Of a DNA stretch of 64,000 nucleotides, positions 1-12,595 are shown piece after piece; the stretch's first letter is position 1, and each line of letters begins with the position of its first letter. Source of the DNA: Neurospora tetrasperma FGSC 2508. Its lineage: Eukaryota > Ascomycota > Sordariomycetes > Sordariales > Sordariaceae. The position numbers were made by a program, and so were the translations under genes. Below the pieces are notes generated by a model. It was not told the origin of the DNA, searched no databases, and was given only the letters and a program-made list of their open reading frames with translations. The stretch spans positions 2,983,952 to 3,047,951 of the forward strand of contig NW_009799100.1 of assembly GCF_000213175.1 (NCBI RefSeq), in the 5' to 3' direction.

Positions 1-931
1 TTTCAATGGTTTCGGATGCCCATGTACTATCAATCGATTGTCGCGCCTTACGTATGAAACGTCTGGATTTGCAAACGTATGAGGTATCCAGGTGGCGGAA
101 GGAGTGTAATCTGGTAGTGAAAAGGCTTTCAAATGCCCCGAACACGAGACGTTGTTCATTCAACTTTTTTTTTCTTTGAATAAAAAAAAAGGCAAGAAAA
201 AAATCGAGAGTTCTACGTACAGGTCACTAAAGACCAAGCTGTCAAAAGACCGTTCGCGGGTATATTTTAAGAAACACCTTGTCCCAGTACAGCCTGTGGT
301 AGCTCGCTATCTACTATGTTGATTCCCCTGCGGCCCGATACCCAAAACAAGAAATCCGAAAGCCCACGGACTGTCAAGACTCCGTTCCATGAAAGATCAT
401 CAAGGGGTTGTGGCTGGGAGAACTATCAAAATGAAACCCATAGCCTAGGTTGAATGGACGTCAGGAAATCGATCAACATAGTCATAATAAGCTCTTATTG
501 TGACATGGTCCGCTCTCCCACATCCCGAACTTTATCTGGTAGCTAAAGCTTTTCCGGGAACCAAGAGTGAAGAATGCCACATAATGCCACTAGCATTATG
601 TGCAAGTGAGGCCAAAGAAAAACCATGATATAAGAGTAGGCTTATTGACCTCCCGGGTCCCTCGATCGTCCTCAATAGAACGATAACATCTCAAGTCGTG
701 CCATGAGTGCTCGAAGAGGTGAGAAACAGGAAAGTATTTGTATATGTACAGAAATATAAACAAAGAGAGTACGAGAACGCCGGATATGTGCAATGGGAAA
801 TGCGCAGTCCACATCAGTCGATATCGATCAAGAATGACCGGAAATTCGTGCCCAAAACCCACAGAGTGTCGACTGCCATCCACTACTCATTTTTCTGGGT
901 AGCAGAGATGAAACGAATCATTGCTCCACGC
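1..931. other. Gene-free flank
   Basis: I see no convincing gene here. Short open frames on both strands lack codon-like composition and splice context. It includes the region downstream of the chitinase gene. An A/T-rich stretch lies near 160-200. Confidence 0.5.
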
Positions 932-2513
932 TCAATTGCAGTGTGACCACCAGTCACTGAGCTTGACACAGCTATACGGAGCCCGGCAGGAGGTCAGGCC
1001 CTTATAGCCATTTCCGCCGCATTGTCCCCACTGGTTGACCAGCCCAGCAGCCGGAGTAGGCGCAGAGATAGCTGTCGTACTTTCAGCCCACAGTGTCGTA
1101 GTCGACGTGCTCTTAGCAGTCGCCGCGGGGCCGTTGACCGTGGCTGTAGCCCAGATCGTAACCGTAACCCAGGTAGTGGCAGTTTGCACTACGGGCGTGG
1201 AAGAAGTCGTGGTGGAACCAGGCAATGAGGTAGTTTCAATCGTCGGGATTATACCGACACCGCTTCCGCCGGTTGAGCCAAGGGCCGAGGCAACGCTGTC
1301 GAGGAAGCCGGCGTTGGCCCAGACTTGGCTCATGTCCCACATCATGACGCCGCCAAAGCTTGAGAACGTCTGGGCGTACTTGATTACGTTGGCCAGCTGG
1401 CTTCCAGCAATGTATCCGGTACCTGCAGCTGACGAGCTGCCCGGGACTCCCAGGAGGATCTTCACATCTTTGTTCTTGCTGACGGTTTTGGCCCAGTTGT
1501 CCCAAGTGCCAAAGTTGAAGTTGTTCTGACTAGGGGAGCCAAATTGGAAGGTGTGTACACCACAGTAGTTGTTATAGAACTGGACAGAGACAAAATCGAA
1601 TGCCACAGATTGCAGAAGGTCGTTGTTAGCGCGATCTGGGAAAGGGCATTGTGGTGCTGAGCTCAAGAGGAATTTCTTGCCGAAAGTGGCAGCGGCGGAG
1701 TCCATGAGTGAGCGCAGACGAGTGGCGAAGGGGACCATGTTCTGGGCGACGGCTTCGAAATCGAAATCGAAACCGTCGATAACAGCAGTGCCAAAGGGGC
1801 GCTTGTCTGAGTTGGAGACTGGGCCAAACATGGCCCAGAGACGGTCGGCCCAGCTGATTGCCTCGGCCGGGGAGCTGAAGCCGCCCTCAGAGTAAGTAGC
1901 GCCGCCAATGGAAAGAAGAATGGACTTTCCGAGGGACTGGCAGGTCTTGATATCCTCTCTGTGTCCTCGAAATGGTGGTTAGAAGTTTGGTGTCCCTGTG
2001 AGGGGGAAGTGAGTTGAAAGAGTAAGGAACTTACTCAATCTGAGTGCATTTGATCAGTTTGGTGCCAGGGAAAATGCTACAATCGTCTCCAGCATTCGAA
2101 AAATTCATCTCAGTGTCTCTAATCACATTGAGAAATGCCAGAGGAATAGTGTTGACGTTTGTGTCTATTTGGTTCAGTGTTAGATCAGTGACAGGAAGGC
2201 TGTCTGGCCCAATTTTGAACCAAAAGTGAAGGTGAGGTGATAGCTACGTACTGCGGCAGTAGTAGGCAAGGCGCTGCTGACCACCGACTTGGTTCGCAGA
2301 GTTCTGTCCTGTATCGCGAGCGTTGAAAACGAGGTTAGTTCCTTTAGCCCTTGAATGACATTCGACGAAGTGCGCGCCATGTCGGTTGTAAAGAAGCTGC
2401 TTACCCCAGTATATGGCGATATTTCCGGTCGCAGTCGACGAGAAGCCCCCAAGTGCTCCAGGCAAGGAGTTGACGAGCGCAAAAAGCGCAACGAGCATCG
2501 AAGACGAGTACAT
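932..2513 (-). CDS. GH18 class III chitinase with C-terminal CBM1
   Basis: Predicted secreted endochitinase of 440 residues that hydrolyses chitin outside the cell or in the wall. Exons (complement) 2405-2513, 2252-2308, 2035-2164 and 932-1958 join in frame. Residues 1-22 form a signal peptide. The GH18 barrel starts with the typical AIYWGQNSANQ strand, and the catalytic motif DGFDFDFE lies near residues 160-167 with the last Glu as proton donor. QFYNNYC and the WDMSQ strand are also class III hallmarks. A Ser/Thr-rich linker leads to a fungal cellulose/chitin-binding CBM1 (last ~35 residues, QWGQCGGNGY start, four Cys). Family and CBM1 are recognised by motif; the exon joins are inferred from GT/AG sites that restore conserved motifs. 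The exact substrate and biological role (nutrition, autolysis or mycoparasitism) cannot be read from sequence. Confidence 0.92.
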
Positions 2514-4353
2514 CTTGGAGGAAAGAGTGGACTAGCGCTGAAGAGGGGACTACCAAGGACGTGTAGTGGTATAGAGGTTTGTGGTGGGGAGAGAAAGTGA
2601 CTTGGTGTTGATGAAGGGCGAGGAGGAGAGACTGCACCCAAGCAACGATGGGTAGAAGAAGGAGGAGGTGGGCAACCGCCAGTGAATGGAAGAAGCGTTT
2701 TGGAAAAAAGAGGCGGGCGAGGGAGGCAGAATCTTGCGGCTCCCCAGCAACAGTTCTCAAAATCGGGAGGTGCGGAAGGTACGACTTGGGATGAAATAGT
2801 AAAAGGTGAAGCCACAGCCTGGGGTTTGATCCTGTCAAGGAAGGTGCGGTGACGGCAGGTCATTCGAGATATAAACTCCACTCCTGCTTGCCCTTCAGTC
2901 CTATTCAGGGTCCGTACAGTACTTAGTATATATCTCTTATTCACGCGGCGAAATTGAGTTGACTTCGAGTTTGCTTCGAACTGCTAATTCCTTCCCCCCT
3001 TCTCAAGTCTCGATCCCACGTTGTTCTTGCCACGACGTGATACCCGTGATGCTGGCACGTAGCACATTCTAACACGCGCTCTTTCCCTTGATGGAATGGA
3101 AATGAAATGGAAGACAAACATCGAAGGGAAGCTGGCTGGAGAAGCTCGCTCTACACCAGAGCGGATGGAATGAATGAATTCTTTTCGATGGAATGCTAGA
3201 GCGCGTGCCTATTATATGTCAAGATCGCAACAGCTAGTACCCAAAATAGGTCGGTCTGGAACCATTCAGACCATGTGCTTTTTGATTCGGTCTCACTATA
3301 CATGTTGATGAGCTGAGCTTTTCTTGACATGCACCATCTGAAACCCTCCAAGTCAAGCGTGTATATTTCCGTTGATGTCGCAAGTAGGCCGCCTGTGGGA
3401 TCTGGATCTGGCTTCGCGAGAGAGACTAAAAAGGTGGCAAAACTTTTGGGCCATGTTTGGACGATCCGACACTGAGTGTCTAGTGTAGCTCTCCCGATAA
3501 ATCCATTGCGAAGCCTCAGCTCTATCACAACGGCTTTGATCATGATGGAACCGAGTTCACTCTCCACTCATCGTTTGCACTTCTAGTTTGTTGCACGGTA
3601 CAATAGGGTTTTCTGCGGATCTCCTCCACTCCAGCTTTTATCAATTTCCATTCATTACACTGTTTAACACTTGCGTCAAAAGAGGCCAGTGTTGACTGCC
3701 ACAATGTGTCAATCGGCAAGGGACCAAGTGACCACCCATTTGTTACAGGGCACATAATAGATAGTTGAACAGTCTGGGATAGCGTAACAGTTGTATTTGA
3801 AGTAAAGCAAAACATGTGCCACGCTTCGTGCGCGTCTTGAAGTTGTAGTGACACCATGCAAAGCTGTGAACCCCTTGCTGAAGGGCTTTCTTTCATCACG
3901 GACTCGGCGACCCTCAGCTAGGGTAGATGGTGACATGAAATGTCAATGAGTCGTGATTCTCGGGGAGTCTTGTGCTGGAATAGCACTAGCAATCTCGAGT
4001 TTGACGCCTATTGGTAACGTTGCAAGGGTGACTTGTCAACCATCCAGCACTTTATGTTCCCGCGGGAACTACCATTGTACAGGAATACCAATCGGTAAAA
4101 GACGAGATGAAGACTCGGCAAGGGGTCGTGCAAAATGCCTCGAAGGATATGAAGTTGTGATTGCACCTGGCGGTTCGGCTTTGTCGACGTCATGTGTCCG
4201 GAGATGTTCTTGCGTAATGGTAGGGCAGGGTAGTCAGCCGTTGTCGATGCAATTCTCGGTGAACCTTTCTCCCCTTGCGAGCCAAGCGATTCTGATCTTA
4301 CAGTGTGGCTTTAAGCTTTCAGATTTCCTTAGCCAAGCCTTTTGAAGCCACTC
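2514..4353. other. Intergenic, chitinase promoter side
   Basis: No gene supported. The minus strand from about 2530 to 2950 is pyrimidine-rich, as expected for the chitinase promoter and leader. The rest is the tail of the membrane-protein gene's 3' side. Open frames of 120-250 codons here are compositionally random. Confidence 0.45.
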
Positions 4354-6069
4354 TTATCCCCCTCGTCCATGGTCACTGTAGGTTTTTGTCGGTGGGATCG
4401 CTCCTCGCAACAGTCCATCGGTATCCAGGTCTGTTTGAACACCATTATCCCGATTGCTTCTTGATCTCCGATAATCCTGCGAAATGCAACGGTTGGCACG
4501 CGGCCTGTCTACACCAGTATCTCCGTTGTTGTCTTTTCCATCGTCGTACCCAGCACAAGTCTCTGCGCGCTGCGTCCTAGGCCGAACCCTCCTCGACTGC
4601 CTTGACTCTTGACTGCTTGATCGCCGCTTGACATCCATCATTGACCATGGCGAATCTTTGACACGAACTTCGCTTGGTGTCGATGGCTTTCCTACTTCGT
4701 CCTCCTTTTCCGCAGAGATGTCGTACAACCCAGCCCCATGAATCCCACCCCACTTGTTTGTACGATCATGGCTCTCCTCCCCGCCTGTTAATATATCCAT
4801 GTTGAGCGGGTGCATCTGCCCGCCAGAAGGCTTGATGTGAAATTGGTGCTTCGACCGCCGCCATTCGCGGTTGAAAATGTAGTTGTGCGGGTTGCCGGTC
4901 GCTTCGAGATCGGGGCGCCAGCCATCAAAGGTAGTGAAACTGTGGTAGTTGTTCGACAGAGAAAAGGAATTGTGTCGACGGTTCGATTGCTTGAGGATCT
5001 TGCCGAGGAATTCGGCAATATTCATCTCAATGTAAAGTTTGGCCATGTAGGTTAGGGGATGGACTTGGACGTAAAGAGCGTCGTTGCGAAGAGACATGAG
5101 ACCAATGATCAGGACCTATATCGAAGTGCGCTCGTTAGCCCAAGCATCATATGTACGTGAACAAAGGAATGATGCCTACATCAAGCGAAAGTGATATAAA
5201 GACCATAAACAGATTAAATCTGTATACGAGTCTGTACTTTGTCAACCCGTTGGCGACTAGTTTCGACTTGATAAGCCACATAAAGTAATAATTGAGGCCA
5301 CCGTCAACGGCCATGAATAGGAACTTTTCAACTCGATCCCAGACCTCGTTGACGTGGATCCACATCTCGCTCACCTGGAGGCGGGCAGGGATCCAAACAA
5401 TGAACACGCTGACATTGATGACGCCGATGGCCAGGAAAATGTAGACCTTTAGCTTTCTGGCCTTCTCAGGGTTGTAGAGGATAAGGGAAATCCTGTTTGT
5501 AAGAATTTGCATAAGGCATTGAGTCTGGGACATGAGGCGATGGTCAGCACATGTTTGTTTGTGAAATAGAGTAATGGTTTGGGAACCAATGCGTACCTTG
5601 ATGGTCCAGGCAATGACTGACATGTAAAACAATGGCGATTGATACGTTAACGCTTGCCTCTAGCACCAATGACTTGTTGAGGATGTGACTTACTCAACGT
5701 CAAGAAGTACCAAAAGCTGTATGGTATCATCCCAAGTCAGCAAAGCTCCTAATTGCATTAACAGAAAACCAGGTCGAAAAAAATTTGGTGGCAAAGTAAT
5801 TGAATGTACCTTGGCTGAATGATACCTCTTAGGAAAAGCCAGCTGCTGACCGCAACACCAAGACATGAAGCCCACTCTACCCAAATCATGATGATATATG
5901 GATTCCAGAAGTGGCAGCGTCGAAAGCTTCGGAGTGTCTGCTTTACTCCCTTGGCGAGTACACAGATAGCAAGGGCCAGAGTGAAGCCCCATAAGAACGT
6001 CGCCAAGATGAGGTCGCTTTCCGTTGGCTCATACGGTTTGTACCACGGCGGGATCAGGAATCCGACCAT
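4354..6069 (-). CDS. Fungal multi-pass integral membrane protein
   Basis: Predicted 469-residue plasma or endomembrane protein with about seven hydrophobic helices in the first ~300 residues and a long polar tail. Exons (complement) 5810-6069, 5694-5716, 5597-5616, 5180-5524 and 4354-5115 sum to 1410 nt and keep one frame. The start is the first ATG in frame (MVGFLIPPW), in CCAAG-ATG-G context. Exons 2 and 3 are only 23 and 20 nt, yet both are needed to join the helices ending at FLRGIIQP and starting at TQCLMQIL. The topology and the WIPARLQVS-type loop resemble the uncharacterised fungal 'integral membrane protein' families related to rhodopsin-like folds. I see no G-protein-coupling or transport motif. 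The Arg/Asp-rich C-terminal 150 residues look disordered. Function unknown. Confidence 0.75.
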
Positions 6070-7637
6070 CTTGGTACGTCGTATATGCCCTTTTTTCGTT
6101 GTTGTTGTCGTTGTAATTTTGATCCATGTCAAGTAAAAGGGTCAACCAAGCTGCGAAGAAAGCGGAAGGGCTGAAGATCATAAACAACCTGGTGCTGAGA
6201 TCGTGTATCCACCGGACCGGGTAGACTATTGATCTCGCTTGCGTTACCCTCGTCGGCTTTGTCCCCATGGGGTGAGATTGGCCGATGCATTCACATGGGA
6301 TAGAGGTTGAAAGATGCAACGAACCATCGAAAGGGAAATAAGATCTAGACAGGCATAAATTAACACCAGGATGCTACATGACGCTACATTAAATAACCAA
6401 TTGTCCGCCAACAGGGGACTCCGACAACAACGAGGAGAAAGGGATCATAAGCACTAGCCTATGTGAGCGATGAGGACGGATAAGCTGTTCCTGAGCCGGG
6501 CAAAGCAACCGAGGAACCGGAATAAAGAGAAAACATGCATGTCTCCTCAGAATATCGCTAATGGCTAACCGCAACACTCTGGGATGACAGTCAAGGCGTT
6601 GAAGATAGCCGTGCGAGGACGGCGACGTGGTTCAACCTCTGCGGGGAGGAGTTGTAATGGCAGAGTACAAGGATAGGTAAACCGACTCCGAGCCTCTTGC
6701 GTCTGATGTAGCAATTATTGTTGTGTCTCGGTATATTGATAGAACTCCAGTCGGGCCTGGAAGTGAACTCCAGAACAGATCCGTGCCCGGGGCCGGGTGC
6801 TCCCGTCGTCACTGATGAGCTTGAGGATCCTTGGGTCGACTGTAGTCGGCTGTCGTTGTCACAAGACAAGACAAGTTGGCGGCGCGGGAGAAGAGCTTGA
6901 ATAGAAGGAGGTCTCATGCCGTTTCATGCTTTGAATTCGCGGAGGTGTGATGAGGTTACATCGCAACAATTATTGGGGAGCATTGAAGTGAATGATGAAC
7001 GGCGACATGATGTCTCTGTCGTGTGAAATGGTTTTTCTCCCTACCGTTACTACGTCGACTGGTGAGGTTCGTTGTGCCCACTCACTGAAAAAGGAAACTC
7101 CCGCGAGAGCGGAGCGGAGGCGGTTCCTGCCCTGACCCTGCGTGTCGCCCATCAGTGGGCCCCGGCCACTCCTTAGCGATAGGTGTCCGTACCCGACCGC
7201 CCCAGGCGCAGGGGCACGCCCTATGAAGATAAGGGGGCGTTAGGTGGATTAACAGGAGATACAGGATACAGGGGCGTTAACCATTAGTTCTGTTAACTCC
7301 GTTAGCGACCCTCCCAATACGAATCACCTACCTCCTCGCTCCCCGCTACTCGCGGTAGGTATTGGCCCGGAACCATCCGTCGCATCGCTTCAAGGTACCG
7401 GGTGTAGTGTAGAGGTAGCTAGAGGTAGCTAATCCCTACTGCGCTCCAACAACTTTTGTGAATCCCGTCTGGCTCGACCACGACATTAATCTCTCTCCAC
7501 CACTGTCACACTGCTGCTGCCATTTCAAAGCAATCTGACAACAAGCAGCCGATTGACCAAGCATTGCACAATCACTATTCACTGGTGCCACTCACTTTTG
7601 TTCTGCTTGATCATTTCGTTGGAGCCTGTTCTTAATC
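6070..7637. other. Divergent intergenic region
   Basis: Lies between a leftward membrane-protein gene and a rightward TRAPPC12-like gene, so both promoters should lie here. No coding sequence supported. Short direct repeats of GTAGAGGTAGCTA occur near 7410-7430. Confidence 0.45.
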
Positions 7638-9344
7638 ATGGATCAAGAGTCATCATCACAGCATCCAAAAGGGCATCAAAGGACGCGGTCTGCTGTCAAA
7701 GGTAGGTAGTGTGTACGTATCTCAGCTGGTGGGCCGATGGCTCAGACCTTCGATCGTCAAACGTCAGATCTGACAAGTAGCTAAGCCATCTCTCGTCTTA
7801 GCCACCCGCCCACGCTCATCCACCAAGGGACCCCTTGACGTTGGCGAGTGAGTCCATACCATCCAGTGCTCTGAACGTCGACTGACTGTGGCGCAGCACC
7901 CCTCTGGCATCTCATCTCCTGCCCCCTCAAACACAACAGACCGATCAACAAACATCATCGTCACACGCGGAGCAACAACATCAGATGATTCCCGGCGGAC
8001 ACGGACACCAAGCCAGGGCTCCGGTCTCCGGCTCCCCGCTTCTCCCCCGTTCCCCAGCAGCCCACTCTCCCGCTCCGCCCCACTCCCGCCGTCAACCGCC
8101 ACCCTTGTCCCTGTCCCCAGCCGGCCCGAGTCCCCGCATGTCTTTCTCTCCGGGCCCCGGTAGTGGCGCTGCCTCTGGACGCGGCGCTCCACGCCCTCCA
8201 CCCGACTTCTCCCACCTCCTCCGTCCTGACATCTACCATGAACTGGCTCCCCTCAACGTTCCGCCTCCTTTTCGCCAGTCCGCGAAACAACCTTCAGCCT
8301 CTACACCCATCCCCGATCTCCTTGCCGGAGGCCACTTCCGGGCTGCCGCTGTTGCTGCCGCCCAAGCACTCACTGGAGCCAATGGTGCTCCTGCTCCGGA
8401 CCCGGCCGACCATGCCCTTATTCTTTCTCTGTTTTATGTCCGCTTGGCCTGCCTAACCCTCATTGACGCCACTGCTCTCGCCACTCAAGAGGTCAAAGCT
8501 CTAGAAGATCTGAATGCTACCTTTTACGTTGATGAGACTGGCCACAACTTGATCCCTTGGGAGCTACGTATCTTGGCGGTCCGGTTGCAAGCTATTAGCT
8601 TCGCCGACCAGCGGCGTGCAGTCATGAGCTACTACGACCTGGCCAGGGAGGCACGCTTGCGCTTGGCCGAGGCGGCAGCCAAGCACGACAACTCGGAAAA
8701 GCAACTGTGGAGAGAAAGGCTAAACGATCTGGGCGTTAGGGTCGCCGGCGTCCTGGTCGAAATGGATGACCTTAAGGGGGCAGTTGAGCACTTGACCTCG
8801 CTGAAGGAAAGTGATAACGGGAGTGGTAAAATGCAGATGGCGAGAGCTCTGTTGTGGTTACATCTGGGAGATGTTGACGCCGCGAGGGGGTGCGTGAAGC
8901 CCGCGGAAGGCAGCGAAGGCCCTTCGGATAACATGACGGAGAGGATTCTGCATGCCTTGTGCGACATGGCTGATGGAAAGTACTCCGAAGCATTGAATCA
9001 GTGGGAAGAGTTGAGCAAGGTTTCAGATGACGAGATGATTGGTGTAAACAGGGGAGTTTGTCTGCTTTACGTTGGAAGGTTGCAAGAGGTAAGTCCTTGC
9101 TGTTCGAACCTGAACTACCTATCAAGTTGCTAAACTGAACATGGCGATGTAGGGCAAAGATTTGCTTGAGGGTTTGGTGGACTCCGGTAGGACCTCACAT
9201 ACTCTTCTCTTCAACCTGACGACCATGTACGAGCTTTGCACGGAGAGGTCCCGAACCTTAAAGGTCCAACTGACAGAGAAGGTGGCTGCCTTGGAACCGA
9301 CATCCTTTGGGTGGGAAAAGACCAATGCCGACTTTAAGCTTTGA
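7638..9344 (+). CDS. TRAPPC12-like TPR protein (TRAPP complex)
   Basis: Predicted 497-residue cytoplasmic protein. It matches the fungal homologues of TRAPPC12 (TTC15), a subunit of the TRAPP tethering complex that acts in ER-Golgi traffic and autophagy. Exons 7638-7701, 7802-7847, 7897-9088 and 9153-9344 join in frame. The first ~130 residues are Pro/Ser/Gln-rich and disordered. From 'LLRPDIYHELAPLNVPPPFR' onward the protein is helical with TPR-like repeats (DLKGAVEHL, GDVDAARG, GKYSEALNQW, GRLQEGKDLLEGL). It ends in FNLTTMYELCTERS...LTEKV, a C-terminal pattern I associate with TRAPPC12. The start is the ATG at 7638 with a short first exon. TPR content is visible; the TRAPP assignment is by overall resemblance, and a generic TPR protein is the alternative. 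Confidence 0.78.
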
Positions 9345-9758
9345 ATTGGCGTATGTTCATACGTCACATCGCTGTGCCATCAAGGATGCAGAACAGCGGA
9401 CGGGGTCCAGCCACAAGACAGAAGATTATAAAATTGATACCCTGGTAATTGAAGCAGCAAGTCACAGTTCATTAGATGCAGTATTCCGGATCACATGTCT
9501 TTTTACACACGAAACCGCACATAATACGCGACGACCAAATCTTAACCAAGGCTCACCGAAAACGTACAGTGTCCTCCAACTGATGGTCACTAACCAGGAG
9601 GCGCATCCAAACCCGCACGCCCATGCGACCTCATCCAAAAACTCCATGCCGAACCGTCAAAAACACCACATCGTGGCTGAAATGCCCCCCTGTCTCCGAG
9701 GAAATAAAAAAGATTAAGAAAAAAAGGGGGGGAGAAAAAAGGCCAATGAAATCCTCCA
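9345..9758. other. Convergent 3' intergenic region
   Basis: Short space between two convergent genes, holding both 3' ends. No gene seen. An A-rich run at 9703-9740 on the + strand is T-rich for the leftward gene. Confidence 0.5.
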
Positions 9759-10969
9759 TTACAGTTGCGTTGTGCTGGTATATGGCTCATAGCTAGCAAT
9801 TGGATCCCTCGCTTGCCTGTTGCCAGGAGGGCTGGGAGCCGGCTTCCTCTTTTGAGTGTACTCATCCGGAGCCGCGCAGTCCTCGTCAAGCCGGGGTTTC
9901 GAATCTGGTGAGCCAAGGGCAGACACCGGATGGTTCGCAATGTCGTCTACACCTTGGGGATGTTGCTTTTCGACCTGGACATAGTTATGCTTGCCGCCCA
10001 CGAACCCGAACAGCCCGTTCTTCTGCTGAGGTTGCCCGGCACCATCACTTGCACCGTGATAGACCTCGATGCCTTCGATATTGTAGCTGTTGCCGCTATC
10101 CATCAAAGGCATTGACTTCTCCTTGGTAGGACGAGCAACAGGCCGGTTCCTCCTGCGACGCCGCTGGCGGGTCGGATCCTCCATGAGCGAACGGCCGACA
10201 TACAAGATGCTCGCCAATAGCGAAATGAAGGCACCCACACAAGCAATAACAATAGCGGACATGCCCAGGTTGCTTGTCAAGCCAATAGATCTTGAATAAG
10301 TGGCCATGATCGCGTTATGAAACTGGTTGAAGACGACAATCGCCGAGATGGTCGCGCAGATTGCAAAGCACGTCGAAATGGCGCTCATGACGCCCGCTCC
10401 TCTCGGCGAAAAGCATCCCACAATGGACACCAAGAAGTTGAATATGTTAGAAGCGATAAGACCGCTGGACATGAAGGCGCTAGCTGTCTTGTAGGACTCC
10501 GTGGCTTTCAAAAAGGTGCCGTCCACTTTTCCCTGCAACGCAGTGGCCGAGAAATGGAGGACTTTCGGAATGTCGAAAAAGTAGCCAACGTACGAGCTCA
10601 TGCACGAGGTAGTCCCGTTGCCGCGCCCACAAGCTGTGAGTAAGCCAACGGTGTATCTGCTGGCGACGCCAAGTGATTGGGCGGTGGAGTTCGGTCCAGT
10701 ATGATCTGTGCTGGAGACCATCGAGGTGTCATTCAGAATACTCGACTCCCCAAGCTTCGGGGGAATTGACATCGACGACACATCGACCTAGAATGTAGCG
10801 GTCAGTTGTCGTCGACTTCCCCAACGGATGATGCATAAGCACTTACTTCCAGAAAGTAGACGCCATCCAGCCACGTGCTATGCTGACCGAATAGGGCCGT
10901 ACTAACGAGGACGAACGCAAGAAATGACAGCAAGCCGGGAGCCAGCGTCCAAAAGAGGTTCCGCGTCAT
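9759..10969 (-). CDS. SUR7/PalI-like four-helix membrane protein
   Basis: Predicted 383-residue plasma-membrane protein. Exons (complement) 10847-10969 and 9759-10787 join in frame at a phase-0 intron. One hydrophobic helix lies near residues 10-34. A ~110-residue Ser/Thr-rich extracellular loop follows, with several N-x-S/T sites and a Cys pair (TACGRGNGTTSC). Three more helices follow in about residues 150-270, then a charged cytoplasmic tail with RRRRRRNR next to the membrane. This 1+3 topology is that of the fungal SUR7/PalI (Rim9) family, linked to eisosomes and pH sensing. The topology is visible; the family call is moderate because the short Cys signature is only loosely matched. A claudin-like fungal protein is the alternative. 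Confidence 0.6.
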
Positions 10970-12595
10970 TTCTGCACGACAATTTTCCACCAACAATCTG
11001 CGAAAATTATCCTGAGAGTGACAAAGGAAGACAAACACTACGCGCAAGCAATTACTTCTCACGTTGCGCAAAAAGACGGGAGGACATATGGGAGGTTATA
11101 CCCAACAGGACCAATCTCCAGTTCTTGAGACGAACGTCAACCTTGGACCTAGGGTGGAGCTGGATGGTACCGTGTCATGTTGGTATTTGCGGAATACGGA
11201 CAGCAGATAAGTGCGCCAAGAGCATCACCAGCCTCTCAAAACGTACACTGGGATCCGCTTGAGGCTCAAGCAAATCTTGAGACTCCTCAGTGGAGAGCTA
11301 TCTTTAAGCGGTCTGCGATTCTCAAAGGATGCTAAAGATGCTCACCGTTGGGAAGAAAGACTCTTGGCCGTGGCGCGGATGCGGTGCTGGTGGATATGTA
11401 GTGTGAGAGGGGAAGGCAATGCGCCTCTATAATAAGAGCCATTGAACAACAACCGACAACAACCCTCCCCTGGAGAGACACTTCAACATCGCTCCAACAG
11501 GTCCACGTTGCGCGCCTAGTGAACGCTTGTTTTGTGGGGCACTCCAGCTACAGAGCTACAGTTCAATACTGGTTTGTTCGTTAGCTTAAGACCTCGGGTC
11601 AACTTCCGTGGGCGTCTTTATACCTAACTAAATCGCTTCGTTTCATGCTTAAAGTGTGATCTGACGTTCAATACGATATTTCTGATATAATATGTCATAA
11701 TAAGTTGTATCAATGTCTTTGTAATTCGTACTCAGCCATTCAATTTGTCCTAGTGAGGTTTGGGCCCATTCTGGATAGATCTCGCCCAGTAACTATACGA
11801 GGAGCACCAAGCTACTAAACAAACCAGCATTGAATTATACAAGCTCACCTCCCCAGTTCAAGTTCTATCAGGATGATCCGTTTGGCTACCGATCCCAGTT
11901 TCTCCACCTCAGGTGTCAAGAATTTCGATATGGCGATATTTGGGTTTGCCCAGCTTACCGTTTGTTAGGTGATAGGTTATGTAAGGTATTTTTCTTTTCG
12001 CGCCTTGGAACAAAACATAAAATCAGGTCAGGCCTTGAGTGGAAAACAATTCGTGATTCCTTCGTTTCGACTGGTCGGTAGAGGTATTTTCTTGATATCA
12101 TGACATCGACATAGGTTAATGCGCCCGTTACCTCTATCATATAAGCTGACCCAAATTCTTTCCCGTATGTTTCGAGCTCAACGCCTGGGGAATGCTTTGT
12201 AGAATGGCTTGATTAGTATACATTGTTGCTTTTAAAACTTTTCGGAGTGAAAGGGAGCAAAAGCGCTTGGATACGGTCAAGTAATTGAGTTACGGTACGC
12301 ATTCATCTTTGCTTTTGCTTCCTCCCCATATGAAGGTGCGTTCATGTCATCAAGAAGCATATGATCCTAGTGTATACAACCGAAAAAATGCAAAACAATT
12401 CAACGACCGCCGGACAGATGCACACTCAAATCAATGAACAAAACCAATGCTCAAAACCAGTTCAAATAACACATTATTAACATACATCCGGTCTCCGCCA
12501 GGGAGAGCTTCAGATTGCCGTTTTGTTCATTTTTCCCATTCCCCTCCATCATCAGCTCAGAAGATACCATAAACCATGACCAAATTTCAACCCTC
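10970..12595. other. Intergenic, partly AT-rich
   Basis: No gene supported in 1.6 kb. The part from about 11640 to 12300 is clearly richer in A/T than its surroundings and could be an eroded repeat, but I find no transposase remnant or terminal repeats. Confidence 0.4.

Noticed and set aside
2180-2944. 254-codon minus-strand frame upstream of and overlapping the chitinase
   Set aside because: It conflicts with the well-supported chitinase exons and reads through its introns; Pro/Ser-rich by base composition only.
10970-12595. A/T-rich block as a mutated (RIP-like) transposon
   Set aside because: No terminal repeats, target-site duplication or transposase relic visible by eye; composition alone is not enough.
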